Source: Bettongia penicillata ogilbyi | Lineage: Eukaryota > Chordata > Mammalia > Diprotodontia > Potoroidae | Direction of reading: 5' to 3' | DNA length: 64,000 bases | Assembly: GCA_023548195.1 (NCBI GenBank) | Contig: JAJHZJ010000082.1 | Location: 1,518,001-1,582,000, forward strand | Shown here: positions 55,721 to 64,000 of the stretch, piece by piece | How the letters are laid out: every line of letters begins with the position of its first letter | Numbering within the stretch: the stretch's first letter is position 1 | Notes under the pieces: model-generated | What the model was told of the DNA's origin: nothing | Databases searched by the model: none | Seen by the model: only the letters and a program-made list of their open reading frames with translations | Made by a program: the position numbers and the translations under genes

Positions 55721-56149
55721 ATTCAAGGCATGAAGATCAAGTAACAGGTGGGGAGTTGGGAAAGGAAAAACTTCAAGTGAGATGAGACCAAGCAGGAATG
55801 TGCACGCTGCTCTGGAACTCCTGGGCAACATGGCATCTGCTATATTGGAAGGGAAAAGGAAAGAGCAGATGACCCAAATGTTTTCTTTCAGTTTAGAGAA
55901 GCAATCCTTTTCCAGAAGGAAGTGCCAAGATGGCTTTTGGTCCCTACACCTGCTACAGGATCTCAGTTCTGTACAGCTTGCGATAGCATTACCTGTCCTT
56001 TGAACAAGCTACTACTGTTTGGAAGCCTTTTTTGGTAGGCAGTTTTGTGATCAGGCTCATTGAAACAAAAGTTTGGGGGTGACTTTACATCTCCTTTCAT
56101 TGGGTGAGATACTTTTTTTTAGTGCCAGTTCAGGAAAGAACTAGGCAGA
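55721..56149. other. no gene seen
   Basis: Unclassified; the 73-codon ORF at 55782-56003 has no domain. Confidence 0.5.
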
Positions 56150-56570
56150 GAGCCACCGAAGGCTTAATTACTAGATCATATTAAAACAAGGCAATTTAAT
56201 TGCAATTAGTGTTATAATAATTTATTTATAAAATGCCAGTATATACATTTATATCCTGTAACCCATTTACTTCCAGGCTAGTACTATGTGTGCCCCATTA
56301 AATTGTTAAGTACAAGGTCATTAACCTGCAATTCCACTTGTGATCATGTTATTAGATTGCCTTCAGTTTCCTCTCTGGTTGGGACTGAATTGTTAAGTGC
56401 TCTTAGGTCATTTATCTGTAGCCATTTAATTTCTCTGTGATCATCCAAAGGCTCTTATTATTGCTAATTAAGCAGGTGTGACCTGGGCTGAAAGCAATTG
56501 GCTTCCCCTGAACATCTGGTGGGGTTCCAAAACTGGGTCAGGCCTCTTTAGCTTGCAGCAGTCTTTCATA
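56150..56570. promoter_or_regulatory. candidate conserved non-coding element
   Basis: Dense in TAAT/ATTA words (GCTTAATTACTAG, ATTTAATTGCAATTAG, GCTAATTAAGCAGG) interspersed with GGTCATT and GTGATCAT words. No repeat family is recognised and no open frame exists. It looks like a conserved developmental enhancer, but that is inference from appearance. Confidence 0.4.
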
Positions 56571-58158
56571 TTTGTCTCTGGCTGTTAGTGATTTTTGAAG
56601 CTCTACCCTTACCTTCATGTTCTGGGTCATTAGAGATCTTGGTGCCTTTGGAGAAGCCCTAACTGCCCCATACATAGTGTTATGGATGGTCTTCCAAAGC
56701 ACAGTATTATCCACACTCTGGCATTTGCCTTATTCTCCATGAAGGGGGTAAGGAAAGAGGGCCTGGACCGTTTATCCAGTTTCTTGGCAAACAGCCTGTA
56801 CAAAACCCAGGACTGCTGATGGGGTTTAGTTCTCATATGGATCAGTAGCCTGACACAGATACAAACCTTTGTCATGTGAATATAACTGAATCTGTGGCTA
56901 GCCAGTGAACACATGCAAGTGGGTGAGAGCCTGTGGGTAGCTCAGAACAAACCCATTCTCACTGCTAGAAAAATGATCAATATTCTCCTGACAAGGAGGT
57001 CACCCCTGGCAAGAAAGGACAGAGCCATTATGAATAGGGCCTAGCAAAAAAAAAGTTTAATTGGCTAGAATAAAGAGAAACCCCATAGGAGAAAGGAGAA
57101 CAAACAACCTTGACTCATCAGCAGCAATTCAGTCGCCATAATACAGTTCTCAATTATCTAGTTTGTAGGGTATCTAGTCCCTTCCTTTCCCCTTCTCTTT
57201 CTGCTTTCTGGTTATTGATTGGTTATCTCACCATTTTTTCATGGTTTCTGAAGGTGAAGCAGGGGAAGGAGGAGAAATTAGGATTCCAAGTTGCCTTCCT
57301 CAAGAAAAGAAGTCATCCTGGGAGCTGTTTTCTTTGTGGCTGGTGAGGTCATCTCTGTCAGCTACATCCTCACCATCAGCCAATATTGATTTAGACCATA
57401 CTTTCTAAGCAATGCCAAAGAATATACCATCAGTAGCTCATCATATCAGCTTTTTATTGGATATATGTAGGAGAAAATTTGGCATTTCTTCCTCACAGTG
57501 GCCCCTAGGGTGACAGAACTACTGAAATCTGGGATGTACAGTGGTGAAGATTTCTCAAAATGTCCACCAAGTAGGAAACTCTTAGATGGCACTCTAGATC
57601 TATGACCCTAGCTGGGGCAACCCCAAAATAAATGTGAGTATGAAGTAAGTATGTGATATCCACCCTGAGTTTAATCTGCATTGAAGTTCCATAGAGATTG
57701 AGCACAAAAGCATAGATGTACATTAAGCCTTAAACAGTCACAATTAGGAAACTGAACACTGTTACGTTTGCTGTGAAAGCCATGTCAAGAGCTAAGAAAT
57801 AAAGCCATGTAAGCAAAAGTTTTAAGTTAATAAACAGTTAAGTAGCTGAGGGAGACTGAGGGAATCTATGTTGATATGGTCTTCTGAACAAGCATGCTAG
57901 GAATATGGGGTGTACACCAAGTTTTCTAGCCATGTGATCATGTGCTAGTCACTAATGTTTCTGGGCCTCCATTTCCAACATAAACAAGATCCGCCGTGAT
58001 ACTGTTTTCAGTACTTATGGTGCTCTACCTCTGCAAAGCAGGGAGGAAGTTACATTCTCATGTCTCTTCTTTGGGACCAAGCTTGGTCATTTTAATTCCT
58101 TAGCTCTCACTTTCATTTTTATTGTTGATCTTGTTTCCATTTCCATTATTGTAGCTGT
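56571..58158. other. no gene seen
   Basis: Unclassified. ORFs at 56630-56914 (-), 57110-57346 (+) and 57505-57723 (-) have no domain. Confidence 0.45.
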
Positions 58159-58179
58159 TTTATGTGTGTGTGTGTGTAT
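58159..58179. repeat. short (TG)n tract
   Basis: About eight TG units ahead of the L1 fragment. Confidence 0.8.
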
Positions 58180-58700
58180 AAAATTTTCATTTTGCTTCAC
58201 TTTACATCAGTGCGTATATCTCTCCAAGTTTTTCTGAATTCTTCATATTTATCCATTATTGTGTAGTCCTATTTATTATACTACAATTCCAGTTTAATTA
58301 GCTATTTCCCAAATGATGGGCACATACTTTGTTTCCAGTTCTTTGTCACTACAAAATGCTTCTATTATAAACATTATACATTATATATATCACATATATT
58401 ATTTATGTAAATTATATATAAATATACATATTAATACATATAAACATATATATTATATATTTATGGGACCTTTCTTTCTATGATTGACCTCCTTATCATA
58501 TATGCCTAGATGGGTTGAAGGGTATGACTATTTCAGTCTCTTTCAGAGAATAATTCCAACTTCCTTTTCAGAGTGGTTGCATCAGTTCGCTGCTCCACTA
58601 ACAGTGCATTGGTTGACTGTCTTTTGACAATTCCTTTAGCATTGACTATTCGTATCTATTGTCATCTTTTGCAAATTTTCTGGGTGGGAGATGGACCATA
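58180..58700 (-). mobile_element. L1 3' region fragment
   Basis: Plus-strand reading shows the reversed L1 3' region: TCCATTATTGTGTAGTCCTA, CCAAATGATGGGCACATACT, TTTCCAGTTCTTTGTCACTA, AAAATGCTTCTATTATAAAC, GAGTGGTTGCATCAGTTCGC, CCACTAACAGTGCATTGGTT. An AT-rich expansion lies at 58376-58462. Confidence 0.75.
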
Positions 58701-60397
58701 TAAAAGAATTTTATGTGGAGCATCACAAGGACATAAATTGACCCATAGGGCAGCTGATCAACCCGTCCTTTCCAGGAGCAATAATAGTCTTGAGTTTATT
58801 CCTGTGTTCAGAGCTCTAGTAAATTAGCCATACAAAGCAGCAGGCCAGAAAGTAGGATGCCCTGGATGGAATGACAGACAGATGGGTGACATGTGCAGCA
58901 ATAGATACAGTGGGCTAGGAAAACATTTATTCACTTATTCACCCTTCAGATAGCTCAGTTCCAGGGAAGGAATTCCAAAATTAAGTGGAGTCACTTCTTC
59001 CAAGAGTGAAATGAAAACTTACCATTTAGCATTAAAAAATCTCTAATTATTGTTCCTTAGTGTGAGTATAGTGATCTGTTTGTACAAACATAGTGCTTCT
59101 CTGTCCATTTTTCAGCTTTCTACCATTTCTAGAGAGTTTGCCCAAGTTAAATCTCCCATCTCCTTGATCGTTCTACTGTTTCTTTGTTCTTGGTTATCAT
59201 GCTATGACCCTAAGCTTGATTTTTCTTTCTCATTGTTTTCCCATTGCATAATCTTCCTAGAGAATATTCTCAGACGTTGACCTTCATCCTCATTACTCAT
59301 TGATTAGGATTTTGTTTAGGCATTGAGGATGTCTCCTTAACAGGAAGTGACATTTCCTGGATAAGGTCAACTCCTTTATAAGGTATGAATTCCTTGCCTT
59401 ATCCTGGGGGTACTCTGTTGGCTGTATATTGATGATGATTGATTTCTAAACTTGGGCAACAACTTTAGACTTGGTCTTTAAAAATGAATGTTGTAGAAGG
59501 GAGAGAGAGAACAAAATGTGAGATGTTGCACAGAGAGAACATGGTTGGATATGTGTGAATTCATTTCCCTAGAGAGGCTGCATGGCTGTTCAGGTTGTTA
59601 CCTATAGAAACTGTGTACTCTGGGAGAACAATGTGGTCTCTTCAGAGAACCATTTGCAAGTGGGTTAAATCTCCTGGATCAATCAGAGGAATTCTTGATT
59701 TAAGCCTCTGGGATGCAGTAGAGGATTAACTGAACTAGTTGGAAGAATTCTTGAAACATACAGATGTCAGAGCTGAGGAAGACAGAGCCACAGCGTATCT
59801 GAGCAAAACTGGACATTTCTCTGGGCTAGCACTGTAAAATACATGAATTCTCCGGGGAAAAGGATTGACTTTCTGCTGACCCAGAGTGTTTTCTTTTAGC
59901 ACGGAGCCTTCAACCTCTAGATTTTAAGTCTGGGTGACTATATGGGTTCCTAGGAAAATGGACTCACTGTAGATGGACAGAAAATTATCTTCACTGACTC
60001 AGGTTGAAATTCATTGCTTTTTGGCAGAGTTTTGGGTTAAATGAGAAGTCATATAATCTGATGTGTACGCTTTTTTCCCTTTCATCTTGAGGATTAGAAT
60101 GGGAGCAAAGAAATTTTTTTTTTTTTGCCAGGTGTAGAGTTTTTTTTTTCTTATAGTGACTTAGACGTGAGTCCAATGCTGATATTTCTAGTGAAAACCC
60201 TGGCTGGGGGCATGAGCCAAAGAGTTACTTAGTAAAAAAACCTCCAGAACTGAACCTGTGTAAATCTAGACAAGAGCTTCAGTTTATATTTGATGAAGTG
60301 CAGACCTATAGCAATATTTTAACTTTAGACATTCTGCTTTGGGCCAGTCTTATCCATGGGGGAATTAGAATTCTAGAATGTTAGAATAGGAATACAT
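58701..60397. other. no gene seen
   Basis: Unclassified. ORFs at 58573-58827, 59050-59280 (+) and 59991-60176 (-) have no domain; the first overlaps the L1 fragment. Confidence 0.45.
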
Positions 60398-60515
60398 GAA
60401 TGAATGAAAAAAGCATTTTTTAGTGCTTAGTAGGTGCCAAACACTGGTGATATAAATATAAAAGTTAAGACAGTTCTGGCTTTCAAAAAAATCTACATTC
60501 TAATGAGAAAGACAA
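60398..60515 (+). repeat. MIR-related CORE-SINE
   Basis: TTTTTAGTGCTTAGTAGGTG, CCAAACACTGGTGATATAAA, TTCTGGCTTTCAAAAAAATC. Confidence 0.6.
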
Positions 60516-60692
60516 TAAATTTAGGGAAGAGGTGACCAGGGGAGAGTATTTTCATTTGAAAGGTTATAGGCATAGTGAGTAGAGCCACAGAAAATTATAC
60601 TAGCAACCTTTTTTCACTGGAAAGGTCTATGTTAATTTGATTATGGTTCCAAAGCTAGAAAGCTGAGATGTGGAAGATGCAGAGCGTAGGGA
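60516..60692. other. no gene seen
   Basis: Unclassified spacer; may be the extended 3' part of the SINE before it. Confidence 0.4.
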
Positions 60693-60950
60693 TGACTACT
60701 TGGCATAGTAAATATTGCACCTGGGCCCAAAGTCAGGAGGACCTGAGTTCAAATTTGACCTCAGACACTTAATGACCCTGGAAAAGTTATTTAACCTATT
60801 TGCCTCAGTTTCCTCATCTAAAACTGGGGATAACGATAATACCTACCTCCCAGAGTTGTGACAAGGATCAAAATGACATAATATTTGTAAAATACTGCAC
60901 AGTGCCTGACACATAGTAAGTACTATATAAATATTAGCTGTTATTATTAA
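60693..60950 (+). repeat. tRNA-derived SINE with L2/MIR-type tail
   Basis: AAAGTCAGGAGGACCTGAGT, TCAAATTTGACCTCAGACAC, TGCCTCAGTTTCCTCATCTA, CACAGTGCCTGACACATAGT, ending in TTATTATTAA. Confidence 0.92.
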
Positions 60951-61034
60951 GGAGGGTAGAGAGGAGGTTTGTCTACAGGGTATGTGGCAAAGTGACTGGC
61001 AAAAAGGATGAGATTTCCAGAGCTAAAGCTGAAT

Positions 61035-61130
61035 TCATCCGGGCAAGGAAGACCCTAGAAACCCAACCTCTCCATTTGACAGATGAGAACATTGAGTCCC
61101 AGAGATTAGCAACAGACGGTGTGATGTCAT
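61035..61130 (+). repeat. MIR fragment
   Basis: CCATTTGACAGATGAGAACA, TTGAGTCCCAGAGATTAGCA. Confidence 0.65.
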
Positions 61131-61271
61131 TTCAGGGGAACCCTGGAAGGCTCTCTTCTTTCTAATCCACAAATGTTTTCATCTCCTAATCCAAAAAGAT
61201 TTCTTTTAATGAAGGACAAAAAAATATCTTTTACTAAATAATTAATGCTGAAACTTAAATCTAAGCCCACC

Positions 61272-61600
61272 TGACAGGGGAAGCACAGAGATACATGTTC
61301 ACATTAAGATGTAAGTGGGCTTTATTAGATCCTTTTGTGAGTGCAGGTTTCAATGATAGCGATGTTGAGGTGAAGACAGGGTACTGGACACTTGAATGGA
61401 AGAGGGGAGACATTTTATAGGGGATGGGTATGCAGAATACAGAGACTTGGGGCATTAGGCACATTTCATCTGTTTAAAGTTTTTCTTGGGATCACCTCTG
61501 ATTTCCTATATTCCTCTAAACTTGCTGGAAGCTCTTTGAAGAATCTCTTCTCATGGGAAGGCATATCACCATTTCAAAACTCTTAGATGAGAATTCTAAG
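61272..61600 (-). mobile_element. possible solo LTR of an endogenous retrovirus
   Basis: On the minus strand a TATA-like word (CTATAAAATG, 61420 to 61411) is followed about 90 bp later by AATAAA (61326 to 61321) and about 50 bp later by an end in CCCCTGTCA at 61272, the order U3, R, U5. The left limit of U3 was not found, so the coordinate at 61600 is a guess, and no terminal duplication was seen. No internal viral gene is present. Confidence 0.35.
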
Positions 61601-62104
61601 TCAGTGACCTTATCCTATATTATAGTAAAGAGGCTTTGCTTCAGCATGCCTTGGGCTTGAGGGGAAGATTGGGGAAAAAGACTATGCTTGCCTGCTGGAA
61701 AGTTTTTCAAGGTGTTGGAAGAATAGGATTTAGGGAAGATTCACGGAGAGAATAAATCTCTCAATTCCTGAGAACATGGTAATGAGTTACCTGAAATAAG
61801 GAGTGGCAGCTTTTTTTACACAAGAAAATATGAATTGGTTGGGGACTTTATTCTAGGAAATCAAAGGATTTTGAGTCATTTAAGCCCTTAGAGCCTGAGA
61901 GATTATCAAGGACCTCGAGTATGTCTTCCATGATGGACTTTACTGGGGCCATTTTTCACCATGATTATAAAGGAGCCTACAAAGGATTGTTCTAAATAAA
62001 CAGACATCAATACCTGGTGTTGCTTTAAGAAGATCTATCATTGATGTGCTACAGGTTTTTTGTTTGGGTGGCATTTCCTCAGTTTTCTTGAAATGCACAA
62101 AATT
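61601..62104. other. no gene seen
   Basis: Unclassified; may include U3 of the possible LTR. Confidence 0.4.
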
Positions 62105-62275
62105 TAAAGTAGTGGTGGAATCTTTAGTATGAAGTCCTGGATTCCAGTCCTAGCTTGCTCTTCTACCTCTTCTGTGGCATAATTTTGAAGGGAAGGAGAA
62201 AAGAATAAACATTAAGTGTCTATTATGTGCTTCGCACTATGGTAAGCAATTTACAAATATTATCTCATTGGATAA
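62105..62275 (+). repeat. SINE remnant and MIR core
   Basis: 62105-62180: GTATGAAGTCCTGGATTCCA (SINE). 62205-62275: AAACATTAAGTGTCTATTAT, CAATTTACAAATATTATCTC (MIR). Confidence 0.6.
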
Positions 62276-62454
62276 ACAGTACTAGATGGAATTTGATTTA
62301 CATCAATCATCATAGCTTACTCCATATTGCTGTGTGAATCCTATAAAAAACTCTCATTGTGACAAACAGCCATGGAGGAAGTAGAGTCAAAGCAAATGCC
62401 CTAGGATTGCCATCAGTGGGCACACTTCCACACTCTAAAAGAGTTGAGGGGAAG

Positions 62455-62540
62455 GAGTGTCTTTCTTTTTCTTTCTTGTATCCCTAGCACTTAGCACAGT
62501 TCCTGGCACATAGTAGTGTTTTAAAAATATTCCCATTCCT
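62455..62540 (+). repeat. L2 3' end
   Basis: TCTTGTATCCCTAGCACTTA, GCACAGTTCCTGGCACATAG. Confidence 0.75.
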
Positions 62541-63259
62541 GTCTAAATAGTGCACAGCTCATCACAACCACTGACTTTCTTGCCATACTTTAATAAATAT
62601 CACACCTAGACTGAACTCCACATTGATCATCTTTTATCATATATGAACAATGTACCTATTCATCTAAATCTAATCTACCTGGCTGTTCCTTCAGCAGTGA
62701 AAACTGTAGAAGTTCTCCTCCATGCCTCTTTCTCTTCTGGTCCTACTGTGTGCTTATGACAGTATCTTCCCTTAAGACAGTGCTTTCATTCAATCTTGGA
62801 CTCAATCCCTTCCAAAGGCAGAAGCTCCTTTCAAGTTGGCATGCATCTTTCTCTTCTCATAGCATGATACTGATGATGAGCACTACCCCAAAGCTTCAGT
62901 ATATTCTTTCTCTTCAAGAAAGAAATGAAGATTCTTGCACTTATCTGATGACCACTTTAAAAAGAATCGGACTTTTGTGATTCTCCTGGAGCTGTGTGGG
63001 CAAACAGGACAGCAGGATGCCAGTTCTAGGATTCTAGAAAGTTACTTTACCTATCATTAGTCACTCTTGGTTTCTATTGACTCCAAGAAAGTCATGCCTC
63101 CCCTAGGATGAGCTCATCACATGAAATCTCATCATCTTGGAGATGGATTCAACTTTGATCCTCAGCATCTCCTCATCACTCTAAGTTGCCTCTCCCCTCT
63201 GACTGGAGGGCTGGAGCACAGAATAATGAACTCCTCTCAAAGCCTCCCTTAACCACCAC
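62541..63259. other. no gene seen
   Basis: Unclassified; the ORF at 62750-62980 has no domain. Confidence 0.45.
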
Positions 63260-63420
63260 CATCACAATAACCATAACTAGTATTTATTCAGTACTCACTA
63301 TGTGTCTGGCACTGTGTTAAATAAGCCCTTTCCAAATATATCATTTGATACTCACAACAATCATGACAAATAGGTGCTATTATTATCCCCATTTTATAGT
63401 GGAGGAAACTGTGGCAAATT
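63260..63420 (+). repeat. MIR
   Basis: AACTAGTATTTATTCAGTAC, TATGTGTCTGGCACTGTGTT, GATACTCACAACAATCATGA, TATTATTATCCCCATTTTAT. Confidence 0.85.
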
Positions 63421-63659
63421 TTCATTTTGTAGTGGATATTTTAAAAAAGAAAATCCAGACCAAAGAGTAATTTCTGGTACATAATATTTTTTCATGGCAT
63501 AATAAAATCCTAGCTAACTTTTTTTTAGTATGTGTATGATTTTAATTGATCATTTAAATAGCACTAATAAAAAGTCAAAATTAAAAAAAAGACCCGGATT
63601 TTTCTAGCTAACTTCATTTGCCATCAGCTGCTCTGCTTGATTTCTAGTCCACAAACATC
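63421..63659. other. no gene seen
   Basis: AT-rich spacer. Confidence 0.5.
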
Positions 63660-63815
63660 ATGCTCCCTGGGCCAGGTACCTTCTGGTAGTGTCTCCAGTC
63701 CTCCTTTTTAGCTTTCTTTTGTGTATACCCTTCCTCCATTAGATTATGAGCTCCTTGAGGGCAGGGAATGTCCTTCTTTTCCTTACTTGTATGTCCAGCA
63801 GTAATACAGCAATAT
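63660..63815 (+). repeat. L2 3' UTR
   Basis: TCCATTAGATTATGAGCTCC, TTGAGGGCAGGGAATGTCCT, ACTTGTATGTCCAGCAGTAA; cut short by the next SINE. Confidence 0.8.
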
Positions 63816-63821
63816 GTAATT

Positions 63822-64000
63822 TATAGGGTGGTGGATGGAGTGTCAGGAATTCAAATCCAGCCTAAGATACTAGCTGTGTGACCTTTAGAAAATCACTTAA
63901 CCTTGTTTACCTCAGTTTCCTCATCTATAAAATGAAATGACAAATCACTCCAGTATCTTTGCCAAGAAAATCCCCATGGGGTCATGAAGAGTTGGGCACA
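63822..64000 (+). repeat. SINE with RTE/BovB-like tail, cut by window edge
   Basis: GTGTCAGGAATTCAAATCCA, CTCAGTTTCCTCATCTATAA, TCACTCCAGTATCTTTGCCA, GTCATGAAGAGTTGGGCACA at the edge. Confidence 0.88.

Overview
The window reads as a stretch of mammalian nuclear DNA dominated by retroposon debris, most likely from a marsupial. The strongest clue is the repeat set: many tRNA-derived SINEs that share one head but carry several tails (an RTE/BovB-like tail, an L2/MIR-like tail, and two others), abundant L2, MIR and CR1/L3 fossils, palindromic hAT-type MITEs, and ORF1-only half-L1 (HAL1) elements whose 5' ends begin with a GGAGCCAAGATGG motif. The species cannot be fixed from this. I find no intact protein-coding gene, no tRNA or rRNA gene and no CRISPR array. 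Every ORF of 60 codons or more is explained by a repeat, by a pseudogene, or by chance.

Layout. 1-11 kb: largely unclassified AT-rich DNA with scattered MIR, L2 and SINE copies, a conserved-looking block at about 1.88-2.47 kb, and a compact 60-nt hairpin at 9.57 kb. 11-25 kb: SINEs, two longer L2 copies (13.4-14.4 and 19.3-20.4 kb), and at 16.2-16.85 kb a decayed copy of part of the chromatin gene ZZZ3 containing its Myb/SANT segment. 25-42 kb: three HAL1 elements, each close to 2.8 kb and apparently full length; two lie on the minus strand (26.0-28.8 and 30.3-33.1 kb) and one on the plus strand (38.7-41.5 kb). The second split an older L2 and the third has a near-perfect 13-bp target-site duplication. 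A three-deep nest (MIR-like element, hAT MITE, SINE) lies at 37.0-37.7 kb. 42-50 kb: several CR1/L3 copies, one split by a SINE, and a 202-bp palindromic hAT MITE with matching 8-bp duplications. 50-64 kb: a 35-36 bp minisatellite, microsatellites, more SINE/L2/MIR copies, a conserved-looking block at about 56.15-56.57 kb, a minus-strand L1 3' fragment at 58.2 kb and a possible solo LTR at 61.3 kb.

Functional reading. The only protein-coding ancestry visible is LINE-encoded (ORF1 of HAL1; pieces of L2 and CR1) plus the ZZZ3 retrocopy; all are broken. HAL1 and the SINEs would have depended on enzymes supplied in trans: L1 for HAL1, RTE, L2 or other LINEs for the SINEs. If the window has host function, it most likely lies in non-coding blocks such as 1.88-2.47 and 56.15-56.57 kb, which cannot be demonstrated without cross-species alignment. 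I did not see an undescribed biological system. The items most worth checking are the HAL1 cluster, the hairpin at 9.57 kb, the ZZZ3 retrocopy, the minisatellite and the nested transposons. All family names were assigned by eye from remembered consensus features, not from a search.
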